Part shown: positions 1 through 13,300 of the stretch, in pieces
How positions within the stretch are numbered: position 1 is the stretch's first letter
How the letters are laid out: every line of letters begins with the position of its first letter
Origin: Gymnogyps californianus
Lineage: Eukaryota; Chordata; Aves; Accipitriformes; Cathartidae
NCBI RefSeq assembly: GCF_018139145.2
Contig: NC_059481.1
Coordinates: 10,962,368 to 11,026,367 of the forward strand
DNA length: 64,000 nt
Direction of reading: 5' to 3'
The notes under the pieces: model-generated
What the model saw: only the letters and a program-made list of their open reading frames with translations
What the model was told of the DNA's origin: nothing
Databases searched by the model: none
Position numbers and translations under genes: made by a program

Positions 1-213
1 TGTTCTCAGCATTCTGTTCTTGAAACAACGTAACGAGAACTCCGGAGATGTATAATGAACAGTAGTATACTGCAAATAATATTTCTGTTAGGCAATGCCA
101 GTCTTACCTATTTTGATCCATTAGGAAAACTGGTTATCTGCATTTGCATTACATTTTTACTGTTGAGACATGGTATGTTCCTGATCTGATGATTATGATC
201 ATTTTCTTTTTAG

Positions 214-265
214 AGAGGAGGAAAATGAGGAAGGTCCCTATGCAACTTCTTCGTATCACCAGTAG
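214..265 (+). CDS. LYSMD2: LYSMD2 last coding exon (partial gene, 3' end only)
   Basis: A pyrimidine-rich acceptor ending in TAG at 211-213 opens a short exon that reads, after one base completing a split codon, EEENEEGPYATSSYHQ and then TAG at 263-265. This closely resembles the C-terminus of LysM domain-containing protein 2 (human ends in DEESPYATSLYHS). The rest of the protein, including the LysM domain, lies to the left of the window, and positions 1-213 look intronic. LYSMD2 is a small intracellular LysM protein of unclear function. The assignment is supported by context: in human, LYSMD2 is the convergent neighbour of SCG3, and SCG3 is the next gene here, on the opposite strand. The match is short, so the call depends on the tail motif plus synteny. 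Confidence 0.82.
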
Positions 266-995
266 AAGACAGATGTGATGGCCTGAAAACTTTCCACAAA
301 ATCAGTTCTTAAAGAACTAAATGGTCAATAATTCAAAAACCAAGTCTTTTGGACTCATCGTCTTGATGTCCTTAAAACAAGTCATGAATGGGTAATTGCA
401 CTGAAATTATGACCTCTTCTGCCTTCCATAGGTTAATGTCCTTATGCTATATCAACAAAGGGTTTAAGCCTTCCAAAACTAGCAATGGCCTTTACACCCC
501 TTCTGTGCAAACTGTAGCATGGTAGCAACAATATATCCTTGAGGTCACCTTTATGCAGAATGTTGATCTTTAGTAAAGATTTTGTAAATACTTGTTGAAG
601 TGAAATTTGTTTTAAGTATTTAAAAGTATTAAATAAGTTTGCTTGTAAATGACAAACTATGAAACTAATAGAAATTTGCTTATTCTGCAAACACAGGCAA
701 GTTTGCTGTGGAAGTTTTGTCTACTTCAGGGCTGCAGAACTTGCCTCTGAACTCTGCGTGTGTGTCTGTGTGTGGTTATGATTTATTCCTAGAAAGGGGA
801 ATTCTACTTGTTTTGATTAGTTAAAGCCTTTATGGTTAAACAACTGTTTGCAAACTGGATTTCTGCTAATAAAAGGAAAGAGTTACAGCAAGAGATTTTT
901 CTTTGTGAGATATGACATTGGAATATCAGATGTGTGTTCCTGTGTGCAGTTAACTTTTGTGTGGTTTTAATTTAATAAATACAAAAATACTGATG
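266..995 (+). other. LYSMD2: LYSMD2 3' UTR (end inferred)
   Basis: Non-coding sequence after the LYSMD2 stop codon. Two AATAAA hexamers are visible, at 868-873 and 974-979. The second is followed within about 15 bases by a TG-rich stretch (tgatgtgtctg), the usual layout of a cleavage site, so I place the 3' end near 995. The true end needs transcript data. Confidence 0.5.
974..979 (+). terminator. Poly(A) signal, probable end of LYSMD2
   Basis: Canonical AATAAA with a TG-rich downstream element. An alternative AATAAA lies at 868-873. Confidence 0.5.
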
Positions 996-3900
996 TGTCT
1001 GTTCATAATCAAGTCAGCTTGGTTCTAGTCTGGTTTTTGTGAAGAACGGTTTGTCTAGTTACATGAGCTACTAGATGCTAATTTCAGGGTAAATAATGTC
1101 CTTTACCATATAGCTCACCCTCCTAAATGAGACCTGTAAGAACTATTTGATGTAGTTGTGGAGTCAAGAAAACTGTATTAAGATTAATAAGAGCCACACT
1201 GGTAAGCCTTCACTGTTCTGAGAAGAGATGCCAGTATTCAAGTCTGCAAGTGGACCCCACCTGAAGCTCAAGAAGGCATAGTGCAGGCTGCATTCACTCT
1301 TTGCCCTGAAGTTAATGTATTAGCAAATACTTGTTAAGCATTCTACAATTTTTCCTCAAGTATTCAATAAGCTTCACAAAACTCTTGTCAGTAAAGAATT
1401 GCCAGATCCCCACCATGACAGATGCTGTTTCCTATGTATCAGCTCGTTTACATAGTTTATTGCTCCCTCAAAGGAAAAACTTTCTGCAATATGTTAAGAT
1501 GGAAGCAATAGAGAAAGTCACATTAATTTACTAAAACTAGAAATAAAAATTCAAAAGCTAGACAGGAATTGATATTTCCCTAGAGCTTGCAGGAACTCAG
1601 ACCCGGCAAGCTCATTCAAATCATCTCTAGCTCTAGTCCTAAAGAGGAGGTCTGTGGTGGCACACAAATTAACAAGAACAGGGAAAGCTTAGAGTGAATA
1701 AAAGGAAGCATTGATTTTTCTTGAAGAGACTGGTGAATTAGTTTTAGGTCTTGTATCTTTCTTAAATTGGGATTTTTATCTATTCCTTACAGGATAGTAA
1801 TTTCTATTGTTGTCAGTTAATTTCAGTAGGACATTACCGGAGCCAGAATAAACAACTTTTCCAAAGGCAACCCTAGCTTCAAGCCCAGTTATATTTTATA
1901 ATCCTACAGAAAAAATTTAATCCTTCTGTACCAAAAACCTGCTATTGTAATACCCTCACCTGTCCAGCACATGCAGGACCAAGGTGCTTTGCTGAGCAGG
2001 TCAGAAGCACAGCTTTCTTTGCACAGCAAGCACACCTCCTGCCAGCTGCACGAGGCTGACCAAGCTCCTGGCAGAGCCACATTTCACTCCACTCTTCCCA
2101 AGAGTGCTGCTGTGCTCATGGGCTGGAGGACCTTCAGGACAAGCAACGGAAGGTTGGTGACACTATTTACATCTACTTTTCCTGACTGAGAAAGCCATAT
2201 GGAAGTGCAAGAGAAGAAGCAGCTGTGCCAGCCTGGAGACAGGGTTGGCCAGAGACCCACTGCCGCACACCATTCTCCTCAGACACGGGTAGATTTCAGC
2301 CCAGCCCCACAGCTCAGGCCAGCAGCACCCCAATCAACGCACAGCATCTCTGGAAGCCCCACTGCACCAGCACTCAACATGGCATCCATTACAAAACCAT
2401 TAGCATAACCCAGCAGAGACACCTAACCCATCTGTTCCACACAGGCATCTTCCCACAGGGAGGATTTCAACACCGCCATTAACCACAACAAAGTCTGCCT
2501 CCAAGAGGCCCTACCTTGCCAGCCACGCCCCAGAGCAGGTCTCTGCTCCTTGCCTGCTACGCAGGCGGTCTTCACAGTGCCCCAAGGACACACTGCTCAG
2601 CACCAGGCCAGGGGGCCTTAGCTTTTGCTTCCACTCCACCTTCTTTAGCATTTCCAGTCCTATTTACCAAAACCTGCAGCAGCTGCTCTCCCCCTGCCCT
2701 GGGAGGAGGCCGCTTTTCATGGCCGCAGGGCCTCCCAGGGGGCTGTGGGGCCTGACGAGCCCCCAGGCACAGCTGGGCCCTGACAGAGCCCCCGGAGCCA
2801 GCTGGGTCTCCTCAGCGGGGCGGAGGCTGTGGGCAACCTGGCTTTTGTCTGAGTGCTAATTAAATGGGATTCTCTTTGTCCTGGCAGGCTATTGCAGCGT
2901 GGGCGAAAAGTTAGACTTCGTTGTGTTTAATTCATGTCTGTTCCTGGTTTTCAAGTAGATAGACATGGTGTTTCATAATCCCTAGGGCAAATGCAGGGAC
3001 CAAATGCCCATTTTTTATGTAAGGGTAAAATATTTCTAGAAATTGCTTTACTACACCTTTGCAAGTTTCTCGCACCCCTTCATTGGCGGGAGGTCCTGCA
3101 ACCCCGCGCCGCTGCTGCGTGGCTGGGCTGCATCCCCTGCGCGGGGCGGCTGGTCACACACACCTCCCAGCAGGCGCCTGAGGTCCCCCGGGTCTGCTCA
3201 ACCCCCAGGAAAACTGAGCAGATGAGAGAAAATAGTGCCTGGAAATAGCGTATCTGTAATATATTCGGAGTAATTCAAGATGGAGTTTTCCTACTCTGTA
3301 ACAAAGGGGTTCTTAAGACTCTGAAATAAGTAATGTTTTAATATCTTAATCCACATTGTCATATTATTACTCAAGAAAATGACAGTTTTTCCTGTACATT
3401 TTATATATTGTTTATACATTATCCTGTATATTTTGCTTCTCACTCTGCCTTTATTCTTCCTACGCTTGTAACTTCATTCTTTGTTTATATATTTATACCA
3501 GTCCTACAAGGTGTGGTTTAGGGCTGGAATGGGGCAATTTCAGGCAGAAGTGAAGCACACAGTGCAGATAAAATTCCGTGTTTTGCACCTATTCTGTGGT
3601 GGGAAACCTGCACGTTTGCAGTTTTGTTTTTACGTATTTCTTCAGTCAAAGCTTGAAAAGTCAAAACCTGGGCAGGCTTGGACTAGGATCTTTTTAAATG
3701 AAATGTGGGACATACCTGATAAAAAGTTTTCATTTGGGACTCATTTGTAATGTGGCTGGAGGCTACTAAACCCCTGTAAGTCCAGTTAACTCAGCCATCA
3801 GGTGCTGTAGTTGCATCTAACATTCTCAGAGCGGGGCATCCCCCTTCCCGCAGACATTGCGATGAACTCCTGTTGCTCCGTGGTGCAGGATGTCCTCAAA

Positions 3901-6781
3901 AAGCTGGGCAGTGGATAGAAAAGATGCATTCTCTTTAACACACAAAAGCAGCCTTGTACTACTGTAGCTTGTAGGAAAGTGTTTAATAAAGTACAGTATC
4001 AGAAACAATAGTCTAATAGAAAAGCTCAAAAGGTGAATACCATATATGTTGTACTTGTTACATTTTCAGTGATAATTTAGGGAGTGAAGGATTTCTGAAG
4101 GATCCAGCAGAGATACAAACAACATAGAAACTGATTTTTGTCAATTTAGAACCAGAGATGTGCAGGTGTTGAAAATACCTTTCTCACCAGGAAAAAGGAA
4201 AGCACTGACAGAATATGATTTACTAATTATGTACTAAACACACTAGCAGCAGATGTCCAGTGCTAATGTGCTCCACGTGTTCCCTTCAAAATAAGGACTG
4301 ATCTGTAGTGCAGGCTGATACTCACGTCACTCGGGTTGATTTTATTTAGCGTAAGTCATAGCCTTTTAGAAATGCAGGGTGAGTCATCAGGCTGGCTGTG
4401 TTTTTACTGTCTAGTTCTGAAAGGTGTGATTTACTGATAGATGTTCATTTGATGTACCAGCAATGAAACCAGTATTTGAAGCATTCAAATAACAAGTTTA
4501 ATGGGCTTGGGCAGGATGGGAAGTGAATCTCGTTTGAAGAACGTAGCTGAGATGATTGCTCATCTATCTGTCAGAGGGCTTGCTCTGTTCTCAGCTAGTC
4601 GTCAGGTTGGTCTAATTGGTCTACTTACGTATGTACCCCAAGTGATGCACAGCAGCAGGGTAAGCACAGAACAGGTTCAAGAACATGCGTACTCCAAAAT
4701 AGAATCGGGTCATACCCACTGTTTGGACTTGATTTTCTAAATCATGTCATATATGCTTTGTTGACGTTATAAAATTTGCAAAACTGGGAGGTTAAAAAAT
4801 ATTGTACTAGCCTTTTTGTGGACACAAACTGTTCATAATCATAGGTTGCTGGTTGACGACATCTTTCCATTAGTACCAGACTCCTGCATAGACTCCTGAG
4901 AGGCCAAAGTAAGAATCTAACTTCCAATGAAAATTAAAAATATTATTATACTACTCATTATACTGACAGGAGAAGAATGTTTGCTTTTTTTTTTAAAGTA
5001 GCCATTGGGGAAGGAAGGTTTGTCCTTTTTGTTTTTTAAGTGCAGATCCTAGATCAATACCACTTCCCCAACTGTAAAGGTCTATGGTTAGTTATCTTTC
5101 TCCTGATTTCTCTCATAAATCCAAAAGTCCACTTTTCCATTGTGATAGTCACATAAGAAAGTAAGTAAAAGTCACAAGCTGTTGCAGAAAACAACTGAGC
5201 TCTATAGGGACAAGAAGAAATTCTGTTCTTTGGGAACATTAGCAAATAATAATAATGATAAAAAAGATGAGAGGATTTAGATGAGAACAAATACACTGAT
5301 TCAAAATAACAGGAATTCTTTTTTCCTAATTATTTTCTGCAGTGTTTCTAAGGGACTGTTTTTCAAACAGGAAGGTTACATTGACTACATTTCTGGATAC
5401 AGTTTTTATCTTAAAATAAATACCACCATTAGTGACTGATAACTGCAATTCAATGATCTGTGTCAGGATGTGTATGAGCGGGCAGTGACGTACTTTTTGC
5501 ATGCTAGAAAGCATTCATTGGCTTATGTATCATCAGTTTTCCAATAGATATGCTGTTACTCCTCATTGCTATCACATTCATTTAATATTTGTTACCAATA
5601 ATGTTCTGTTGATAACGTTCAGTTCATAATTTATGTTTTGCAGGGATTCCAAAGTTTACTTCAGTTGGCTAAGAAACATTGCGCAAATCTCCTCTCTCCA
5701 GCTGTGCTGAGAAAATGAGGAAGGAAATGATCTGCCCATTTAACATTTACAGAACTTTGTGCTGTGCAGGCAGTGCTGTAAGTCAGCATCTCCCTTCATT
5801 GGCAGGCAGATACCGACCTCTGCATCAGATAGATAACATTTTTTGACTGTATCAATCTCAGAAGTATCGTGAGTTTTTAAAAAAAATCAGAGCAGGGATA
5901 ACCTCAATTATCAATGAAGAACCTGTAACTAAAGAGAACAGGGCTTTCCTGGAGTTCATTTAGACAAATGACTGCTGCAGGGGATAAGTCTCAGGACTTG
6001 CATCTTCTCGAACTCAGTTTAAAATTTACTTTTCTAAAAACTCCTTTACCTTTGATCTTGCTTCATGAGTTCTTCATACATAAAATTATCCATTCGCTTA
6101 AATATAAAAGATCTCATAAGCCATTCTTCAAAAACTCTGTGAATTGAGGAAGAAGAATGAGGGCGACATTTTTGTTTACCTTTTTCATTCTTTAGGAGGT
6201 ATCAAATTCTTGGCTAATGATAGCATATATATGGTCAAAAAATAGTTTTCCAAAATAATACTGCTCAACACAGATCAGAAGTCAGTAAACACACCACCGC
6301 CTTGATATTCAGAGATGCTGAGATATGATAGGTTAAGTCTTTCTGAAAAGCAGGGCCCATGTTCCTAAAAACAGCTCTAGTTGCAAACTCCCCTTCCCAT
6401 GCAAAATGACTTGAATTGCTTTCCTTTTTTTTTTTCTTTAAAGAAAGTAATGGCTATTTACACTCGTTATCAGGCTACTCACCTCAGGAATTCAACTAAT
6501 TATGCATGCACAATCATCAAATGGTGCACCAAAGAGAATGTTTATACATGCTGAATGAAGGAACAATGGGGAGAATACAGCTCTGTAATATGAAAGGCAG
6601 TTGTAGTGTCAGAGATTTATCAGTTAGCTAAGGACACTATAGTCCAAGTCATAGAATACTACATAAAGAAATAAAAAAGGGTCAAGAAAAAAAAGGTATG
6701 AGGATTTAAAACCAAGATTTCTGGATATAACATCATATTAAGATTAATGAAAACTTTAATAGGTAAATTATTTTCAAATAT
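996..6781. other. Intergenic region between convergent LYSMD2 and SCG3
   Basis: No exon, RNA gene or clear transposon is recognised here. The sequence is AT-rich except for a GC-rich patch at about 1970-3240, which is listed separately. Short open frames in this stretch lack family resemblance and splice context. Confidence 0.6.
1970..3240. other. GC-rich patch in intergenic DNA
   Basis: Base composition rises clearly compared with the flanks, with the densest parts at about 2690-2830 and 3070-3200 (for example gcggggcggc near 3140). It contains several short open frames on the + strand, but none resembles a known protein or shows matched splice sites. It could be an unrecognised repeat, a CpG-island promoter of a non-coding RNA, or simply a local compositional shift. 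Confidence 0.4.
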
Positions 6782-6787
6782 TTTATT
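6782..6787 (-). terminator. Candidate poly(A) signal of SCG3
   Basis: TTTATT on the + strand is AATAAA on the SCG3 strand, about 425 bases beyond the stop codon. No strong TG-rich downstream element is evident, so the 3' end of SCG3 is tentative. Confidence 0.35.
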
Positions 6788-7211
6788 TAGAGAACTATGA
6801 ACTATTTTCTAGTAATGCCCTTTACATAGTTGCATCTACAGAAAGCTAGTGGAATGAGAGCAAAAAGATGTAGCATTAAAAGAACTTTCCATCAGAAACA
6901 ATTGGTTTATCTACAAAAGTAAACCAAACACAAATAATAAATCAAAGAGAACATTACGTCATTATTTACCCTATCAAATAGAAATTCAGTGTCAGAATTT
7001 GGCGTTTAGGGTTGATTTGTGAGTGTAGGAAAATACAGTATGCAGTCAGTGTACAGAGCACTACAGCTCTTCATTTCTGTCTAGAAAGTTGTCAGTACAA
7101 TGTAAACAGAGCATTTCTAATGATATCCTCAAATTAACAGATCATAAGTCATTGAGCTGGGAGTCGGGGAAGCTATACTAGTTTTCTACATGTTTGGCAG
7201 CCACTAGCTTT

Positions 7212-7330
7212 TTACAGGCTGCCATATATGCGTTTAATTACATCAGCCTCTTCTTTGTCCAGGATGCCCTTGTCCACATAAGCATCAGCTTGCTGATCAA
7301 TGAAATCTCTCAGCTTTGAAAGATCATAGT
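7212..7330 (-). CDS. SCG3: SCG3 coding exon 12 and stop (residues 432-470)
   Basis: Reads [18 protein letters not shown], then [20 protein letters not shown] and L before TAA at 7214-7212. Human ends in EEAEAIKRIYSSL. Acceptor TTTCAG. Confidence 0.95.
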
Positions 7331-10300
7331 CTGAAAAATAAGAATTCATTTGCACAATGAGTCATTGCCATTATACTGCTTCACCTAAGAAACAATGTCA
7401 TTGTAAAGTTTATCCAACAAATGCACAACTTTATCCAACACAAAGAGAATTCACTACAAGTGCAACTTGCAAAAACAATTAAAAAAAAAAACCACCTGCA
7501 CAAAATCTTTTTACATATCATGGTGCTTTTAGTATTCAAGAGGAATAATCATCTCTTGCTCTTGATTGATTGCTGGCAAATGCTAAAGTAAGAATATTTT
7601 CTGGTCCAGAGATTTGATGTTCTAGTCTGCATGGCAAAAGCTGTTGTCAAAACCCTATTATTTTCACAACTGTAATGGATTCAAAAGAAAGTATTAAATT
7701 GACTGTTTCCTATTGAAATCCCAGTAAAATTCCCACTTACTACAAACACCTGTAGTGAAAATTCAAGAAAGCAACTTCCTGAAAATAAATCAAAATGATA
7801 CAATTATTTACCTTGATACAGAACATAATATCCTGACATGAAAAATACTGCAGTGAGTAGTCTTTATGACAGTGATAGTGTCAAAGTAGTCTTTGACAAC
7901 CTTTGTATGTCAATCTGCAATACAGTGCTGAAAGACCCTTTCTCCTTTTCCGATAGATGGTTGCATTTATGCAGCATGATTCACACCATATGCATTAAAC
8001 AGACTTTTCCTATGCTGGAAAACATCACTATTTTCCATGAAAAGAATTCTACTGTAGAGCCATCTTTCAAATAACATAAAAAGGTAACCTATTGTGTAGT
8101 TGTAACTCTGGCAACAGATCCAGTATATTCACACATAAACACAATACAAGTTTCAGTTACATAATTTACTGCATAAAATGTAAAGCTTAATTTGTTAGAA
8201 TCACAAGTTAGTAGTTTGGAAAACATCAGTGTCTTAATGGTTCATTCTAAGTTAAATGAATTAGTATCTTTCACAAAAACAGATACATCCTGAATTTTTC
8301 AGTATAAATTACTTATTCAACAGACAGAACCTTCAGAATATATTAATACTGATTTTGTAATGTAGTCCAATGTGTATCATCATACAGCAATAAGTGGAAG
8401 GACCTTCTTTCAAACTGTACATTCTTAACAAAACAGACAATAATGACTTTCTGTCTTTTTATGGTTGAGTGACCAAAATCGGATAGAAAGACTTTAAGAA
8501 GCACATTAATGCTTGCAATCATTTTTATAAGAGTATAAAGCAATTTCAAGTAAGTAATGCAGAAAATTGATATTCAAAACTCCCCACTCCTGCAGAGGTG
8601 TCCTCTCCATGTCAGAGTTATTACGAATTTTGCCATTTGCTGTACTGAGGCCAGGATTTCACGTCTGGTCTGTTACCGGCATTACTTAAGAGAATGTAAC
8701 CTGTTTGTCTCTCCATCCTATCTGAGTAATAGGGACAAATAGTACCTAGCAATTTAATAATAAGGTTGTGAGATTTCATTCATGTTGACAGAATGAGAGT
8801 GTCCAGTGAAAGATACCACGGAATGGAAATGAATGGAAGAACAAATACTAAATTAATATAATATCCACATTATTCACATTAAAATTCCTGAGCTTATTTT
8901 TCTTCTAGAACAGTACTTACAACTCTTAAGATCATTACGTGGAGATGTGAAGGTTTAATTACTAAAGAGATTACAACCATTAAGATATCATCCAATTCTG
9001 GCTAATTTGTATATCACATGGCACTTTAATTTTTTTTTTTCCTAGAAATCGATAACTGTTAATTTCTAATACTTACTTAGAACCTATTAATTTGGACAAG
9101 TAATTAGAAAAATCAGCTTTGGTTTATATTCACCACAACAGCTGCAGCATTACATTGAGCTATGAAACAGCTACAGTAAATGAAGTGAGGTCTTATTTGC
9201 ATATTCAAATCAAGCCATTCGCCATTGCAATTAATTACAGAATTTACTTTCATTCCTAAGTGGCTACTGTTAGTGTTATGAAACTATAAACTACCTAAGT
9301 ATTTTGTGAAAAATCTGAACATGCTATTTGCATGTATTAGTTAAATGACTCACAGTTATATTCTTTGGAGACTAAATGCAATAGAATACCCAGCAGCCGA
9401 CGTCTACTGGTGGGAGTGATGTTAATTTACACAGGAGAGGAGCTGGTCTTAAAGACCATTGGTTTCAAAGATCAAGCCAGGTCTGGGAGATACTAAGGAT
9501 AGGCCCACAGAGCCTACAGATTGTATATATGCAAAACAAACTTTGGACACAAAAGCCAATCACGCCAAAATCTAGGCTTTTGACATGTTTCTCTTTAAAT
9601 CATCCAGACCACTCAAGTTTACTTGCCTCCTTAATAGGCAATTGATATTTTTAAACTGGGAAAATGCAAATTAACATTTCCAGGGTCATTAGACATTGAA
9701 TGAATAATAATTTCTACTGAAATTCATACAAAGTTAAGGATCTACAAATATTTGCCTGAAGAAAACCTAAAATTCTTCAAGTACATTCAGTGAGTAAAAC
9801 AATCTATGAATAGGGGTGGAAAAGACTGGCCATTTTAATACACAAATTACTTTGTGAGTCACTTTTCTGCTAGCTCCCAGGTGCTAGCTGGAAGTGGAGA
9901 AATGATTGATGAGCACGTCAATACCACCTAATCTTGTACTGAAGAAATACAGCGCAATGCATTCATGGTTAGATAAGCTTACCCTGACTGCACTTCCTCT
10001 AACATCATCCCAGGAGAACTGAATAAGCGTTTTACAAAAATAAAAAGTATGGAAAGGCACAATAAATATAATGTATCAGAAGAGTAAGAACACTATACTA
10101 ATTTTGTCGTAACTTACACTCACTTTAAGGCCTGTTTCCATTGCCAGAGGATAACAAAGATATTTCAGTGCAAGTAAAAATCCATCTACGCAGAAAGCAT
10201 ACATCTTAATGCATTCACAGGCAGATAAAATGCTATTGATCTGCAGTCACAGCCATTTTCAGACTGCAGCAGTGCAGAGGAAAGGTTACTATGTGAGGGG

Positions 10301-13300
10301 TATGTGTGATACAGAGAAATAATCACACATGACTGAGATCTAATTACTATAATGAGTACATTGATGAACAGAAACATTTATTAGAATTGGCAGGAAAACT
10401 CTTGAGCAAATATGTATGCCTGCTGCTAATTGCCATTGCTGCCATTGTGTGGAAACGATTTTAGAGATGGAAAAAATTTTTAAGAAGTCCTTCCTATCAT
10501 GGAGTTTCTGTATAGGAAAATGAATGTGTTGGGCTGTAGGCATGCACTCATCTCTGAAATGTAATTCATATGCACTTCAACTCACAGAGAGGGTGGCTAG
10601 ATTACCCAGGGCTAATCTCATCTGAGATCCCCCTCTGCTTAGCTGGTGCAAGAAGGATCCTTCTCGCCAGGTGCCAGTCATACCCCAGGGATGCATCCCT
10701 TGGCTAGGAACCTTCACTTCCAGAGTGGGTGACGGCAGAAGACCCAGCAATGGCAGAGAGAAGGGATAGGAGGCTGGTTTTATGTAAGATCTTGAGGGCA
10801 AAAATGATATGGATAAATATAGGTCTGTGAAAAATAAGCTAGAAATCCGGCTGCTGTTAGCTCCCTCCCTCCAGCTCTCATACAGCCCTGCCTCTGAGGA
10901 AGAGTCAAATGGTGGGGCAGCTGGTGAGCATACCCTGTGCAGCTGCTTCAGTCACTGCTCCCCTTCTACACAGCTTTGCGTGTGAGAGCTACAAGTCATT
11001 AGAGTTGATTTGGGCTGTAATCCAATATATTACAGTGCTAGTGACATAAGTTTGTATCTTAACTATTTATGGTTATGAAACAAAACTCATTGCTGTTTGT
11101 GCTGGCATGCACAGTGCTAGCCAGATGCACTGAGCTTTTCTAGACACATCCAGACACTTAAAATACATTTACCTCATGTATAAAATAATAATTAAAAGAT
11201 ATGTTGAACTAAGAAATGAAGCACTAGACAAAACTGACGTACTGTTACTCGGTGACAGGCAGACCACCATGACTATCTGGACAGCACATGACTAACTAGC
11301 TGGTTAGTCACTGTGTTTTTTGTGGCCAACAGCTGTTCAAGCCAGTTTACATGAATTTGCCTTAGTTTACTATTTTCATTCATTGATTTAACTTTTACAT
11401 GACCTGTATTATTTAATTCTAACACCACTAATTATCGCTATAATCTAGACAAGCACAGTTTCACATTTCTATTATTTAATTTATAACATAATGCTAAGTT
11501 ATACAACACAATTTAAATTACATGCTTTGTAATGTATATGGTGCCCACCCCAATGTCAAGGCTTTTTACTTCATACCTTCTTTGTTACCTTGTTTGTTGT
11601 GTTTTTTTAGCCATTCTATGTTCTTCCTGATTGCTTCCAAATACGCCTCAGCTTTCCCTAGAGGAAAGGATGAGAGAGAAATCAGGCACTTACATCAATG
11701 ATTAATGCAGCTTGCTTAACTGGGTGAAGTTGGTCACAGCAAAGGCAGATTAAAACTATTCTTAGTTTCTGTTTAAAAGCTGAGTCCTGTCAATCTTAGT
11801 CAGGCAAAATTCCCACAGATGGCTAGCAGGTTTTGTCTGTGCAAGATTAGTCATCCACAAACTTAGGATCATGGCTTTTTTGATCTGTATACATAACTTT
11901 GGTGGTATCCGCAGATATTGCATATGGGGATTAAAGGCAACCTGTAGCTTTTTGATCATAATAATTGTTCAGCAAAGAAGAAGCTGTTAAGACAGCAAGG
12001 CATGACTTAAATAAGACTGAGAGCTTTGAGTATCTGCTCATATACAAAGTGTCAGAAAACTCTTCCATTACAGTAGTACTAAGAGCATACAGCAAATCTA
12101 AGATTGTGATATTTTGGAAAGACAAGTTGAAATACAGCTACTTACATTTACTGAGAAAAAGGATGTATTAAAATTACCATGATAACTCCTTGTTATAGCT
12201 GAAATTTTAAAGTGATGGCTATTTTTGGACCAGAAAGCACACAGGACAGAATTAGTTCAAGGATTACCTAATAAGGCCCCTAAGGAAATATTCCAGCTAA
12301 TGGATTTTGAATTCTTAACTTGGCTGGAGCTTTATTGATGTAATGGTCTTACATTTGTCAGGAAAAAAAAACCTAGTGTGATGAGCATGTAGAAGGCTAC
12401 TACTGCCAACTATGCATGTCTGGTCCCATTAGTAAGTGGATACAGTATTAGATATACCATAATTTTTGAGCTGGGAGTGCAGAGTTAGCTTTATAGTAAG
12501 TTACTCTGTGAAAGAGCAAAAGGCATTGCATGATGAGACAGAAAACTAAATACTGATCCAATTTAAATTTCTAAAAATATCATGGGCTGAACATTTTTCT
12601 GAAGGTAAAGAAAAATAACGTGAGCCAAACTGAACAGACAAACCTTCAATAGACAAGCAAAATATGTTATTTATCACTTCCCACGGGTATTGAAACAATT
12701 TTTCTTTACTGTGAAATTAGACAGCCATCTTGAGCTATTTTCCTGTTCTATGCTCAAATAACCACTGATGGAAAAAATGCCACCTTCTATCGGTGAGTGG
12801 CTAATAGTTTATATGTCTGCACTGCCTGCAGGACTGAACCAGCTGACCAACGAACTACCATCTACCATAGCCTTGATTATTGCAATTCATTACTGAGTAT
12901 GTGGCAGTGAAAACACATGCATCCAAAAAAGTATGAGCATAAAACAGCATCAGTGCAAAATAGATTATAAGCAATTTTTTGAACCAACTGGCTACAAAAC
13001 ATAGATGCTTATGCTAGATCCTTAGCAATAAGAACCCACTGAAAGGTTTCTGCACCAACAAACATCCTCCTTCAAAAGTTCAGCACCGTAAGAAGGCACA
13101 CTGTCCTCTGCAGATTTGTTTTGAGGTATAACAGCTGATTTGCACCCCATGGACAGAGCGACTTCAGCTAGTACAGTCTAATGTAGCATGGCACGTGGCA
13201 TTATGTGTCATGCTGAGGCAACTAGGATAATAAAAATACTACTGTGCTAAGTTTGCTTATTGAGACACTAACTTACTCTAATAGGTTTTCAAAGTTATGT

